From contig CM030944.1 in assembly GCA_018136815.1 (NCBI GenBank), positions 431,256 to 495,255 of the forward strand: a stretch of DNA of 64,000 bases, given 5' to 3'. Below the pieces are notes generated by a model, which saw only the letters and a list, made by a program, of their open reading frames with translations, had not been told where the DNA came from and made no database searches. The first letter of the stretch is position 1; each line of letters starts with the position of its first letter. Below, in pieces: positions 10,600-21,316 of this stretch. The stretch is from Isochrysis galbana. Taxonomy: Eukaryota; Haptophyta; Isochrysidales; Isochrysidaceae. A program made the translations under genes and the position numbers.

Positions 10600-10735
10600 T
10601 GCGTCGATCACCATGCCCGTAGTCACCCCCGAGGAAAGCTCCATGAGCTCCCCGCAAGAACCGCATTCCGCGCTAGCTGCCGGCGCGCCCTCGCAGGCAA
10701 TCTCCAAGAGTGAGATCAGCCTTGCCCTGACATCA
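10600..10735. repeat. Dispersed repeat shared with 59520-59655
   Basis: From CATGCCCGTAGTCAC to AGTGAGATCAGCCTTG this stretch is almost identical to 59530-59650. In both places it lies next to LINE-derived DNA, so it may be part of, or a preferred target for, the same mobile family. Confidence 0.6.
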
Positions 10736-10797
10736 TCACATCTGCCCTGTGCGAGAACTTCCGTTGTCTGTTTCTGTTTATGTAATTGTCAGCCTTA

Positions 10798-11490
10798 GGC
10801 ACCACAGGGACAGTGATATACGTATTATACCTACTAGCGTGGAGATACATAATCACGGACTTCTATAGGATACACTACGACGGCATAAAATTCTCGGAAG
10901 AATCAAGAATCAATAATCATAAGAATAATAGAGAGATTCACTACGCTAAGCAAAGGCCACTCCTATTCGCACAAGAAGCCGATTCAGCGAGAACCGCCCA
11001 AGCGGGCATGGGAAGACAGCCCAAGAAAAGGATAGACATGAACGACTTGAGACCCATCTTCAATAAGAACGACAAAGGCGGACTTGAGCCCAGTGCGGAG
11101 CTATAGTGGAACTAGCCACCAAGATGGGGATCGCACACGCCGTCGAAGTGACCAAGGACCAAGACAACCAAAGCGTTTGAAGCTTTGGCGCGCCACTCAA
11201 GGTTGCTACTAGAAATATTGGAGCCTAGATTCAACCCAAACCCAAACAAAGAAAACGTAGCTGGGTAGACACACACGACAACAACGACAAACTCAAAAGG
11301 CCTGCCCGGACCCCACACTCCGAACCAGGCCTCAGGTAGCGCACCGAGGCCGGACCCCGGAAACCGAAGAAAAAGGAAAGAAGGGGGGCAGGGGAAGAGG
11401 TGGAGGGAGGGAAGATAAGGGCGTTGTAGATAGCAAAGGGGAGTCCCATAGCTAGTTGGCGAGTAGCCCTGAATCTTCAGAAGTTTTTTT
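10798..11490 (+). mobile_element. 3'-end fragment of a LINE (same family as 27171-30054)
   Basis: The plus strand encodes VIYVLYLLAWRYIITDFYRI, then HYDGIKFSEES, and after a frame disturbance TAQAGMGRQPKKRIDMNDLR. It is near-identical to the C-terminus of the element on the minus strand at 27476-28759, but a TAG interrupts the frame at 11104-11106. From 11285 to 11485 the non-coding 3' region (CAGGCCTCAGGTAGCGCACC, GGGGCAGGGGAAGAGGTGGA) matches both 27200-27420 (reverse) and 17590-17790. It ends AATCTTCAGAAG plus eight T, the family's T-tail. It is 5'-truncated, as is typical of target-primed reverse transcription. Confidence 0.8.
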
Positions 11491-11499
11491 TATGTAGAG

Positions 11500-12229
11500 T
11501 TCAGAGTTCCCCTTCCCCTCCCCTTCTCACCACATCCATATACCACATATCTTTATCTCTTATCTCTCTTCCTCTTCCTCTTCTATCTCTATACATATAC
11601 ATAGCACACAGCACAACGGTACAGAGAGCGATACGGTGGGGGAGGTACGGATACGGACGTACGGGCGCCGCAGTTGCAGTCGCTCTCGATGAGCTTCATC
11701 AGCTCGTTCATCGCATCCTTGTGCCGCGCGGCTGCTCCGCCCGCGCAGCCCTCTCTCCCTCTCCGCCCCCCTCCCCTCCCCACCCCTCCCCCCCACGCGC
11801 GGCGCGCGGCGTCCCCACCTCCCCTACCGGTATTCTGCAATCAACTCCCCCCGCCCGCCCGCCCGGCCGTCCCCCCCCCGTCTCTTTCTCTCTCCCTTTC
11901 CCCACGACTCCCGCTCCCTCTCCTCCAATCGCATTTTTCCATCAACATCGCTGTTTCATAGAGTTCTTGGAGGCGGGGCCCCGCTCGCTCGCCTCTCCTG
12001 ACCTCCTCTACACTCCCTCATCATTTGCAGCACACTCCCCCCGGCCGTTTGCTCCTCTTTCCCCCCGCCCCCCATCCCTCTTCTTTCTCTAAATCTTCCC
12101 TTCTCTTTCGCTACTCTAGACTCTCCTTCTCTTCTCTCGTCAACCCGTCAACCCCCTCCCGCTCGCTCTCCTCCCTCTGCGGCCGCTCCCCTCCCCCCTT
12201 CCAGCTTCCTAGCCTCACTTCTTCCTCTC
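11500..12229 (+). promoter_or_regulatory. Polypyrimidine-rich upstream region of the 12230 gene
   Basis: Long C/T-rich stretches (11510-11590 and 11740-12220) with few purines lead directly to the ATG. No TATA box is obvious. The promoter role is inferred from position and from similar tracts in front of other genes. Confidence 0.35.
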
Positions 12230-12601
12230 ATGTTGCGTGTGCTCTTGCTCTGCTTGGCGATGGGCCTAGTCCACGCGTTTCAGCCCGCTGCTCCTACCGC
12301 CCTCGCCCGCGCCGCACGCCGCACGCCCCCGCCGCTCGTGAGGATGCCTGATGACGACGAGGAGAAGCCGCTCCCCTCTGGCTCAGTCGACTGGGACAAG
12401 GAGATGGAGGTGCTGCAGCGCGAGCTCTTCATCGCAAGGGCAGAGGCGGCCTACGCAGCCACCGGGCAGCCCGCCTTCTTCCGGGCCAGGGTTCAGTCGC
12501 TTGGGCTTCCAGTCGACTGGCAGTGGTGGACCGCCGCGATGATCGGCATGGTTGGAGCTTGCTTCATCGAGCAGCTCAGCCAACAAGCGATTGTCGCTTG
12601 A
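12230..12601 (+). CDS. Small plastid-type protein with one C-terminal TM, unknown family
   Basis: This encodes 123 residues from the first ATG after the pyrimidine tract. Residues 1-16 (MLRVLLLCLAMGLVHA) are a signal peptide, followed by FQP and an Ala/Arg-rich, acid-poor stretch to ~40. The Ala-Phe junction is the hallmark of plastid import in secondary red-plastid algae. The mature part has an acidic start, a helical segment (KEMEVLQRELFIARAEAAYA) and one TM (~103-118, TAAMIGMVGACFIEQL). It has some light-harvesting-like character in a single helix, but no ExxxxR chlorophyll-binding motif that I can see, so I do not call it HLIP. Single exon, no relatives recognised. Confidence 0.6.
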   Translation: MLRVLLLCLAMGLVHAFQPAAPTALARAARRTPPPLVRMPDDDEEKPLPSGSVDWDKEMEVLQRELFIARAEAAYAATGQPAFFRARVQSLGLPVDWQWWTAAMIGMVGACFIEQLSQQAIVA

Positions 12602-14866
12602 GCACTAGGTCGAGCTAGAGAGCGAAGCGTCAAGGTATTCCACGGTGCCAGGCGCGTATCCGGCGAGCAACAGATAGTAAGGAGGCTTCTCATCTGCGTC
12701 TCGCCGTGCGCCATGTGGTCGTCTTGGTTGGGATTGACACTTTTCTCAACACGAGGGCTCTCGTCACCGTGCAGCATATGCATCGCGCTGAGAAATCGAC
12801 GTATAATACGTGATCAGGTTGAGATATCTCTCCGTCTGAGGCGTGCTTAGGGAGTATTGTGTGGAAGGTTTCAGCCAACCTCTGGCTGTGCACAGCGAGC
12901 GTTCCAGCACGCCGCATCAGCTTGTACTTTGTATATGTTCAACATGCGATGCCAACGACGAGCCGCTTGGCCAAAAGGGTGGGATTGCCTCCATTTCTTC
13001 TCAGGAAGACAGGACGCCGTATGCTTCACGTGTAGCTGTTGTTCACCTTTCTCGTGTTCCAGCCAGGTTTGTTGCACAACCTTTGTGGCATAACAATTGA
13101 GGCAATAGGCCATGAGGATGAGATGTGAATCCACCCGTATGTTTGCGACTAGCGTGCCACAGTGTAAGCAAATAGATGACTGTGTGCTCAAACCCCACGC
13201 ACTATTAGAGTGTCAAGTGACGTGTGAGTGCAACATCTTGTGCCACTTCCTCTTCATCGTAGTGTGTTGATGGTGGTGTTAGGGATGGCCGTAATGTGGC
13301 TTGTTGGCCTTGTTGTGCGTGCATGTGCGCATGCTGTACGCTGTACGTGTGCAAGAAATTCACGCAGTGCTCGCAGCTATGGATGGCTTCTTGCTTCTCC
13401 ACCTCCCTTCACTACATCCCTATATCTGCCTACCTTGCGGCAGTCTCACTCCCCCCTTATACCTTATACGCGCTGCTGATAGGAGACATGGGGCCCATAG
13501 CGGGGATAGGCTAATTGCACGGTCAGGGGGGGCAGTGGTTACTAGGGCCGTGTGCATTTACCTTTAAGCTTCTACTGGGAGTTAGGAGACGTTCAAGGTA
13601 CAAGGTATCGCAGGAAAGCTCTCCGGGGATGCTCTATGCCCTATGGCTATAGCATGCCAGGGTCAGCATGCACAACTGACCCACTCTCTCCTTGGCAGGC
13701 TCGCCTGTCTCGCTCGCCCTGGCCCGTTGTTGTGGATAGGGGGAGCCACACCACGCAGCACGTTCTATCTTTAGAGCGTGCCTCTTCCGCGCCCCGCTCC
13801 TTCCCTCTTCATCCGGAGCGCGTAGGCAAGCCGATGTCATCCTCCTCAGGTTGGGGCTGGAAGCTGGAAGTGGGGTGGGGTGGGGCTGGCGCCCATGCTG
13901 CGTGGGCAGGTGAAGCATAAATCGGCCGAGTGCGGTGGCGGTGGCATGAAACGCCGGTGGGAGCGCCGACCGGTGTCTTCGGACCATTTAGTCCGAACAC
14001 CAGCGACAAGGGGCAAGGAAGGGGGTCTGGGGCTGACCACCGCCGTGCTCTTGCTAGAGCGCAGCGAAGCGTCGGATCGGCCTACTATCAGCAGGCGGGT
14101 CGGTCGCCATCGCTCTGCTTCGGATTCGGATTCGAGCGGGGAGAGAGACGAGGGGAAATCTTCCCCCGGTCTCACGTCCCACGATAAAAATTGGGCCTCA
14201 GGATCAACAAAGGACAAAGGTTTTTTTTTCAACCCCAGGCTCCCCCACCTCTACACCTCTACCTCCCGGCCGACTCGATTGTGGCGCGTCGCGCGCGCAA
14301 GAGGCAAGAGGGCGGCGGACGCGAGCGCGAGGGTGGTGGAGTGGCGCTGCCTTTCGAGCACCAGGCACCAGGGCTCCGAGCGGCAGCAGCGAGCGCTCGC
14401 TGCGTCAGGCCGAGTGACTCCATCTCCGCCGCCGGTGTGTACTCCTCCTCGCCGCTCAGGTGGCGCGTCCCCCCAACTTGTATTCTCATTTTGTAGTCTA
14501 GCTCTCCTCTCCGCGCGCTCCTCGGGATGTGACCTTGTATCTTGTATTTACTCTTTTGTCTTGATCAGAAGAATTCTAGAGCTACTAGGAAGACATCGAG
14601 AGATACTCCTTACTCCTAGGAGTACTTCTACCCTTGGCTGGTGACCAGTGGCCTCTCTTGTCTTCCGCTCCCTGTTCAGCTACTTTTCACTTTTCATATT
14701 ATGAAGCCTAAAGTAGTACTGTAGAGTAGTCTCAGATCTCAGATCCCGTGCCTTCTTCTCCCTAACATACTCACTGTCGCTCTCGACCCACGCCCGCACC
14801 CCTCCCCCTCTCTTCCCACCCCCTCCACCAAGCCTCTCTGGGCGGCAGGGGCTCTGGCCGTCCGCG
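12602..14866. other. Long gene-free stretch; hairpin at 13969-14000
   Basis: No coding sequence is convincing. A strong inverted repeat occurs at 13969-14000 (GGTGTCTTCGGAC, a short loop, GTCCGAACACC). Bases ~13665-13735 (CTGACCCACTCTCT, GGCAGGCTCGCCTG, CGCCCTGGCCCGT) resemble family B as seen at 58430-58500. A poly-T run lies at 14220. A CxxC-17-CxxC minus-strand frame at 12871-13191 lacks an ATG. Confidence 0.4.
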
Positions 14867-16937
14867 ATGTACCGTGCGTTCGAGCTTCTCAACTTGGGCG
14901 CCTCCATTTTCAGCATCCTGCAGACGCGCACGGTCGCTGAGCAAGCGATCGAGCATGAGAACGACCTCCACGTTCGAGGCCTCGCAGCCTCGGCAGAGCA
15001 CCACTACCAACAGCTGATCGCCGAGCTGCTCGCAGCGGCTAAGGAGGCCGATAGAGATGTCTGGGAACAGCGTAACGTGAGACACGCACCGAAGCCCTGC
15101 TGGACGAGCGTTGCACGGGCACGGGCATGGGCACGCTGGCCAGCCGGGTTAGTCTTGAGAGAGAGGAATAGATGGAGGGAGAGAACCCGTAAGGCGCCCC
15201 CGTCGGACCGCTCAGCTCGATCTTCCCACACTTCTCGCAGGGACAATTCAACAACCTAATGCTGGCCTCCATCCTCATGTTTGGCGTGAGCATGTCTGCC
15301 ATCATCGAGGGCAACTTTGACATCACCGAGTCCCAATTGTGCGTTCTGCTCTTCTCTACATTCGAGGCGGTGGCGCTATCGATGCTCTTCCTCACACTGG
15401 TCTGCTGTCTGCTTGTCTCGCGCCGCATGTCCGTCTACATGATCACGCGCACGGGCAAACTCGTCGAGCGCCTCTCCTTCATCATCAAGTCGGCTGACAT
15501 GCTTGCAGCCGATGCGTCAGGCATTTCCTCTCTGCCATCGCCCGTCATCTACCGGGTGCCCAGCGCCCTTATCCTGCGCCGCACCCAGCCCGCCTGCACA
15601 CAGTCCAGGGCCAGGCTTCAGGCATGGTTGGGATAATGGATTCGACCCACGCGGCGCCGTCTGCTGTGCCTGCTGCATCAAATACTGTGGGATCGGCACT
15701 CGGGCCATCTATGCCCATAGCGATGCGCAATGCCAAATGGCTCACGCCTCGCCCGCCTCCCCACTTTCTGCAGCCCCGCAAAGTGACGTCGGCGAATTGC
15801 GGGCCCGAGCCCCAGTCTGACAACCGGCAGGCAGCTCAGATGCGGTGGAAGACCGTCTTGCAAGCCATTTCCGAGCGCCGCATCCCGCTGCATGCTTCTG
15901 GATTCGAGTCGGAAGCTATCCCAGGGTGTGCCAGTGGCGTTAGCGCACTGTCACACTCTGAAGTGGCGGCTAAACGGCTCACATCGATGCGTAGCGCTCA
16001 GGTTTCCCTGCAGCGCGAGCTCATCCGAGCACTGGAATCCACCTCTGCAGGCCAGAGGGCAGTTGCGGCTGGCGCCGGCTTGCGTAGATGTTCCGAGCCC
16101 ACCATGTTGCAACTACAATTGGGTGGGGGTGGTGCGCGCGACGACGACGTGCAGCCGCTGCTTTCCTGCAGCACGCCCAGGAGCGGCGCAGCTTCCTCCA
16201 GCGCGTTCGCCCCGGCAGCACCTTGGAGCGAGCGAGCGCCGCACACCAACTTCCGGCGGCAGTGCTCCAACTCCTCGACGGGCGGACCCGTCGGATCGCC
16301 TCGCATTTCGGAAGCATCGAGCTCCTTTCACTTGGGGCATGCCGGCGCCACCATCGGTGGCGGTGATGGAGATAGCACAAGCGGCCCGCCGCGCGGCGCT
16401 GGGTCGCGGCTGGGCACGTACCCGCCCCGTTCGCTTCCCTTTGACACCGAAGATCCGACGAGATGCGCCTCCAGCACGCAACGCTTCACGGCCAATAGTG
16501 GTGGCGGTGTATACCGCGGCATCGCAGGCGTCCGTGCCGACTGGCGGGCTCAGCGCGAGAAGGAACGCGTCGACAAGAATCGTGCGGACCACGTGGCGGC
16601 CGTCCAAGCCGCGCTCCAATTGTCCGGGCGCATCCAGACTTTTGACGAGTTCTGGAAGCGGCATTGTCGCTGGATTTCGAACCTCGCCTTCACCTCGTTT
16701 TACGTGGGCTCGGGATGCGTGTGGGGAGCCGTCATCGTCTTCTTCTATGGCATGTTCGACGACGTGCTCGTCGGCGCCGCCGGCGTTTTTGTCGGCATCT
16801 GTAGTGTTTCGCTGCTCGCCTCTCTTGTGCTCGTGGTCCGCACCTTGCGCGAGGACGTCGGGGTCCGCATCGAAACGCGCTCGGGATATACCTCTGAGGG
16901 CGCGATAGCCCCCGAACCGGGGCTTGTCAAGTTCTAA
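14867..16937 (+). CDS. Orai-like four-TM protein (putative calcium channel subunit), three exons
   Basis: Exon 1 is 14867-15076 (donor GTGAGA) and exon 2 starts at 15241 after CGCAG, phase 0. A frame change then needs a small intron; a donor at 15556 with an acceptor ending at 15608 or 15614 restores phase 0 to the frame ending at 16937. TM1 reads SILMFGVSMSAIIEGNFD, aligning with Orai TM1 where the selectivity-filter Glu sits in AMVAMVEVQLD; the Glu and the Asp four residues on are both conserved. TM2 (QLCVLLFSTFEAVALSMLFL) also fits. A very long Ser/Ala/Gly-rich loop (~380 residues) separates it from TM3 and TM4 near the C-terminus (DEFWKRHCRWISNLAF and on). Animal Orai has a short loop there. 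Family assignment is by motif and topology; function is inferred. Confidence 0.6.
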
Positions 16938-17175
16938 CGCGTCCGGCGGGCGCAAGCACGAAACGATGGCCTGCGACTGATTTGCCTCGCTATCACCGAC
17001 ACGGAGCTGGAGACTACACGGACACGAGAAAAGGGTCCACGCTGCTAGGGGGCCAAGGTTTTAGGCAAGTGGGTCGTGCATAGGTAGCGGGCCCTTCGTA
17101 CGGCATTAGCAGCTTCTTGGGGTGACGAGGAAGCGAGAGCGATACTAATAATAAAATTTCTGAGCGTCAGCGTTT

Positions 17176-17250
17176 GTACCACTACTGCCACTAACCCAGT
17201 ACTGTCACGACAACCCGCAGCACTTGCCCGCAGCGCACTTGCCCGTATAC
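17176..17250. repeat. Short repeat shared with 57680-57742
   Basis: TACCACTACTGCCACTAACC, CAGTACTGTCACGAC and GCAGCGCACTTGCCCG are matched with few changes at 57682-57742, in the same orientation. The origin is unknown. Confidence 0.5.
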
Positions 17251-17311
17251 ACCTTGATGTGCGTGCTGCTGATGCTGATGCCTCTGGCACACACAAACAG
17301 CAATTATGGCA

Positions 17312-17425
17312 GCAAAAAAAACTTCTTAATAATCTTGCCGCGCGCGCGACCCTGCACAGCATCTATGCAGCCACGCCCGCTACCCTTATCCCCCCTCCAC
17401 CTGCCTTGCGGCCCCATGCCCATGT
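17312..17425 (-). repeat. Short T-tailed dispersed repeat, copy 3 (family S)
   Basis: The minus strand reads CCGCAAGGCAGGTGGAGGGG, then GGGCGTGGCTGCA, a CGCGCGCG patch, GGCAAGATTATTAAGAAG and a T run, the same order as the copies at 2512-2630 and 3395-3502. Confidence 0.55.
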
Positions 17426-17478
17426 ACGGAACTCGACAGCTCTCGCGACTGCTCGTACAGTCGTACAGCCGCGCGCGC

Positions 17479-17580
<102 letters not shown>

Positions 17581-17587
17581 GACGATC

Positions 17588-17795
17588 AACAGGCCTGCCC
17601 AGAACCCGCGCTCTGAACCAGGCCCTTGGTAGTGCACCAGGGCCGGAACCCGGAAACCGAGAAAGAAACGAGCAAGGGGGCAGGGGAAGAGGTGGAGTGA
17701 GAGAAGTCAAGGGCGTTGTCGGAGTAGAACAAGGGATACCTTGGGATAGTAGGTGTGTAGCGTGTAGCCCCGAATCTTCAGATGTTTTCCCCCCC
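17588..17795 (+). mobile_element. LINE 3'-UTR/tail fragment
   Basis: CAGGCCTGCCC, GAACCAGGCCCTTGGTAGTG, GGGGCAGGGGAAGAGGTGGA and the tail TAGTAGGTGTGTAG plus AATCTTCAGATG match the 3' region of the LINE at 11285-11490 and 27171-27420. Only the extreme 3' end is left. The (CA)n tract lies at its truncated 5' side. Confidence 0.7.
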
Positions 17796-18395
17796 ACCTG
17801 CCTTGTGGCTCGTCTCGTCCCTCGTCGACAAAGAGTTTAATCTGGAGATCTCGGATCTCGGACGCCCTAGTGCAAGCAGCGACCGAACTAGGAATCAGAA
17901 ACATAGCGTAGCCCGCACGAACAAAGACAAAGACAAAGACTGATACTGATTGCCGACCCCCGAGGGGGCGGGAAGGACACCCGAACAATAAGAACATCAC
18001 ACACTCTTTTACCCCCTCTGTCTCACGCCCCTGGTCGAAGCAGCGCGCGCGGCCTCCCCTCCCCCGGTCTTCCAAGGAAGGGAACAGGGAACGGGGGAAG
18101 GGGATAGGGGCGGTGGTAGGAAAGGGAGGGTAGTTAGGAGTAGCACCAGCAATCTGCAATCTGCCTCACGCCGTGCGAGTAGCGAGTAGCGGCTAGTTTG
18201 TTAAGATTTGTTTTTTTACTGATGCTGATGCACCATCACCATCACCATCACTGCTCACCGCTCTCTCGCCTTGTCTTCTTCACTGGTCACTGGCCACAAT
18301 GGGCTAGCATACCCTGATTACTACTAAAATAATCATTACATTCAAACTACTACACATAAAATAGTATTTTTACTTCAAATGAAATAGTCCTCGAA

Positions 18396-18441
18396 GTTTA
18401 AAAGAAAATGTATATGGTCCTCTTTCGACGGAACGCGACCC
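18396..18441 (+). repeat. Conserved 19-bp motif end (family Q), copy 1
   Basis: AT-rich sequence ending in TTCGACGGAACGCGACCCT (18423-18441). The same string is at 45064-45082 and, reversed, at 32146-32164. All three have AAAGAAAAT-like or AT-rich DNA on the same side. It lies about 70 bases upstream of the EngB gene and could contribute to its promoter. Confidence 0.6.
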
Positions 18442-18509
18442 TCGAGTTCGCCTTTTTATAGTACTACTGTACCCCTTCCCCTCCCCGCCCTCTCCAACCC
18501 CTCGACGCG

Positions 18510-19358
18510 ATGCACGTTCTCTCCCGCGGCGGCCCCATGCCGCTGCTGTTCGCCATCTCTCTCTCTCGACGTCGGTGCGGCAGCGCGGTGTGCGAAATAT
18601 CTTCCAGCAAGACGGACACAGATTTCCTTGTCCGCAACGAGCACAACCACGTCGCGCTCCTCCGCTGCCCGTCTCTTGCGGTGCTCAGGCAAGGGATGGC
18701 GGAGACCAGCGCGTTGCCTCACCTCTGCGTAGCGGGGGAGTCCAACGCGGGCAAGTCGAGCATGATCAACCACTTGCTGAGAAAGAACTTAGCAAAAGCA
18801 TCGTCCGTCGCGGGAAAGACGCGATCTGTGGACTTGATGCTCGTCAACCAGAAGCTGGTGCTGGCCGACCTGCCTGGCCTGCCGTCGAGAGACCACCAGG
18901 TCGAGAAAATATGGGCAAGCACGTGGGAGCCGCTGGTGATGGCGTACATACGCGAATGCAAGTCGTTGCGTGCGATGCTCTACGCTCACGACATTCGATG
19001 GAAGGTCTCGCCGCTCGTGCGCTCCTTTTTGCGCACCGTCCAAGAGGCCGGCCTGCCTGTTGTGCTTGTGTTGACAAAGGACGACAAGCTTGCCCTCGAC
19101 GAGAAGGATAGGTTGCCTGTACACGAGCGCCGCCGCCGCCTCACCGACTCGATCCGAAGATCACTCGATTTTGGTGGCCTGCACATGCACTACTCGTGCG
19201 AATCGTCTCTCCCGGAGAGCCGACGAGCGCGCCGCTCGCTGCTGAGGCTGATAGAGAACCTGGTGGACGAGGAAGGTGGGCGCGAAGCTTGCATGCGCAT
19301 GCTGGACGAGCGCGCCGCCAAGAAGCGAGGTCGCGCCGTTGCCCCGCCTGCACAGTGA
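18510..19358 (+). CDS. engB: EngB/YihA-type ribosome-biogenesis GTPase
   Basis: This encodes 282 residues in a single exon. G1 is GESNAGKSS (76-84), followed by the family's SS-MIN helix. The G2 area GKTRSVDL has the conserved Thr, G3 is DLPG (120-123), G4 is TKDD (189-192) and a G5-like SCESS follows. The order and spacing are those of the TRAFAC EngB family, which helps assemble the large ribosomal subunit in bacteria and organelles. The ~60-residue N-terminal extension is rich in Arg and Ser, fitting an organelle presequence; plastid versus mitochondrion cannot be decided. An internal ATG at 18537 would give a more hydrophobic start. The C-terminus is a basic helix (RAAKKRGRAV). Confidence 0.85.
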   Translation: MHVLSRGGPMPLLFAISLSRRRCGSAVCEISSSKTDTDFLVRNEHNHVALLRCPSLAVLRQGMAETSALPHLCVAGESNAGKSSMINHLLRKNLAKASSVAGKTRSVDLMLVNQKLVLADLPGLPSRDHQVEKIWASTWEPLVMAYIRECKSLRAMLYAHDIRWKVSPLVRSFLRTVQEAGLPVVLVLTKDDKLALDEKDRLPVHERRRRLTDSIRRSLDFGGLHMHYSCESSLPESRRARRSLLRLIENLVDEEGGREACMRMLDERAAKKRGRAVAPPAQ

Positions 19359-19847
19359 ATGTCACCTGTACGGACGGCTGAGCACAGTTGACAGCAGTTG
19401 ATGTGCGATCGATGAGGCGCGAGGCTACGCGCTTTGCTACTCACTTGGGTTGTCCTAGTTGGGAGTCGCTCAGTCGCAATATCAGTGGAAACGTGCAGGC
19501 CTATTTGCAAATGCTAGAATTGTAGCATGACTTGCTTTATGTGTGTGTTTTACTGAGTGCTGAGTGTCCTCAACCTACTTTGTTAGTAGGGGTCAATGGC
19601 GAGGGTGTCTTGCCCTTCACATCGGCCATCGGGCGCACTAACACCTGCTATTTTGACTCCACTGCGATTGACCACCTACCGCTATGTATGCCTACGGCCT
19701 GACTGCGCATCGTGCACTATCTATTTTATCCACAGCATGTGAGCTTCCGGTCTAGCGGGGGCGCGTTAAGGTAGATCGAGCAAAACCACGTACCATAGCG
19801 GCAGATAAAGGAAAAGGGGGATCTGAGAGGCGTAGGCGCGTGAGCGC
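19359..19847. other. Intergenic; truncated family C terminus
   Basis: At 19572-19610 CAACCTACTTTGTTAGTAGG followed by GGTCAATGG resembles the left terminus of family C (compare 7903). Otherwise I see nothing. Confidence 0.4.
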
Positions 19848-20026
19848 GCGCCGTGACGGAGGGGGGGAGAGGGGGGGAGAATCGCACCATTTCCTGGCGA
19901 AGATTTTCGTGGCGGCAGGTGGCCCCCCCTGAAGGTTTTTATTGGGCCTCGCGCCACGGTCAAAAAATGCAGCCCAACCCTTACTAATACTTAAAAAGCC
20001 CCTGTTTGACCGCCCTAGATAGAGCC
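19848..20026 (+). repeat. Right end of repeat family A, copy without its left part
   Basis: GAATCGCACCATTT, then AAGATTTTCGTGGC, GGTTTTTATTG, GGTCAAAAAATG, TACTTAAAAAGCCC and CTGTTTGACCGCCC match 31768-31916 in order. The shared terminus marks the element boundary. Confidence 0.7.
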
Positions 20027-20818
20027 GCCGGAGCGTTCGTGAATTATCCCAGCACCAGCGGTCTCGCACAAGCGCCGGGGCAACTTTCTCACTTGTGGCT
20101 TGTGGGCATCGCCAGAAATAGCTGTGGCGATCGCGCTGTCCTCTGGCCGGCAGGCGATCAAACAGCGATGGCCGCCATCGCCATCCCTACAAGTAGTTCT
20201 GATCATTCACGTAAACATGAATCATGAAATAAAATTTCTCGCGAGCAGCGAGTAGCTCGCCTTCCCCCACCCACTTCGCACTGCGACAAATGTTGCAAGT
20301 TGTAGTTGTCAATTTAGTTGTAGTCACCTTCCTATGCTAGCTTCGTTTCCGGATGCCTCGTGGAGCGGCAGACGTGCGGGCGAGCGTAGCGGGTACGCGT
20401 ATGGGTGCGCGGGGTGCAATCTTGGCGCATCCCAGCCCTATAGCGCCCTGAAAGGAGGGGACGCAAGCACCTTCCTTATGCCTTCTGCTTCTAGTTCTGG
20501 ATCTATTGTGAGGTGTTGAGGAGGTCTGCGTCAGAGAGGAGGACCGCCATCGCGCGAGCGCGCTGTGGTATTTTTACAGAGGTGCCTCCGCATTGGCGTT
20601 GGGACACCGCAGCTCAACTTTCCCGATTGGCTGACTTGGCGCACTACTTGTCAGCGGCTGAATCTCGTAGTGCTGTTGCTGGTTGTCGCGCCACTGAATG
20701 TACACCTATGGTTCTAACATTCCGAGCTGCGTCTTACTGCCGACCCTTCTTTACAGAATGCGTAATTGTAGATAGCAAACACGGCCAGTGTGCTGAGTGC
20801 TTGAGCTTTACTTGACGA
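20027..20818. other. Intergenic, no supported feature
   Basis: No plausible protein or RNA gene. A few inverted repeats around 20110-20180 (GTGGCGATCGC, GATGGCCGCCATC) are short. Confidence 0.35.
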
Positions 20819-21316
20819 CTATAAAACACGCTGTGTGTCTCGCCCTTCACGCACAACGACTCGAACATTGGGACTCAAGTCCACATCGCTGAGGTCGTAG
20901 CACTCCTCGCCATGCTCGCCGTGTGGGTTGCCGAGGCCCTGTCCTCCGCCCGCCTGTCGTTCGCTCACGAACACGTAATCAGGGTCCAGAACCCTTCTTA
21001 CTGCAGAGAGTGGAGCAGTCGCTGACTCTTCGTCTTGGAACAAGACCCGAACGCCATCTTCTGCCGCTGAAGAGCACAATGGACAAATGTGCGGCCGATC
21101 CTCTACGACGCTGTATCGAATGTACACGCCGAGAAGCACCTCGCCGCCAGCTTCATACTCGACACACGTCACACCAGACTCCCACGGGTAGTCGTCCCAC
21201 CAGTTCCCCGCCGCACATGCGCGAATGGCGTAGTTCGGTGACGCGCACATGCCACCGTGCGTAACACAGGGCACGTAAAGTGACATCGCGCCGCTGATTA
21301 GACTCATGATCATCAT
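20819..21316 (-). CDS. Hypothetical Cys-containing protein, 165 aa
   Basis: The ATG is at 21316, with a second at 21313. The N-terminus is weakly hydrophobic (MMIMSLISGAMSLYVPCVTH) and could be a secretion signal. Cysteine pairs occur near residues 22-33 and in HICPLCSSA. The middle, GVRVLFQDEESATAPLSAVR, resembles the strand pattern of a Tudor/chromo-like barrel, but only loosely. The gene is divergent from the asparaginase-type gene and the two starts are 300 bases apart. I recognise no family. It could be spurious, but the frame is long for this composition and amino-acid use is balanced. Confidence 0.45.
   Translation of the reverse strand: MMIMSLISGAMSLYVPCVTHGGMCASPNYAIRACAAGNWWDDYPWESGVTCVEYEAGGEVLLGVYIRYSVVEDRPHICPLCSSAAEDGVRVLFQDEESATAPLSAVRRVLDPDYVFVSERQAGGGQGLGNPHGEHGEECYDLSDVDLSPNVRVVVREGRDTQRVL

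Noticed and set aside
12230..12601. One-helix light-harvesting-like protein
   Set aside because: The single TM lacks the chlorophyll-binding ExxN/HxR pattern, so only a generic plastid protein is called.
12871..13191. Minus-strand CxxC-17-CxxC frame resembling a zinc ribbon
   Set aside because: The frame has no ATG before the cysteines and no acceptor site I can defend; the second half is not protein-like.
13880..14644. 254-codon plus-strand frame
   Set aside because: Starts inside GC-rich repeat-like DNA, Arg/Ser/Thr-rich without segments of secondary structure; no homology recognised.
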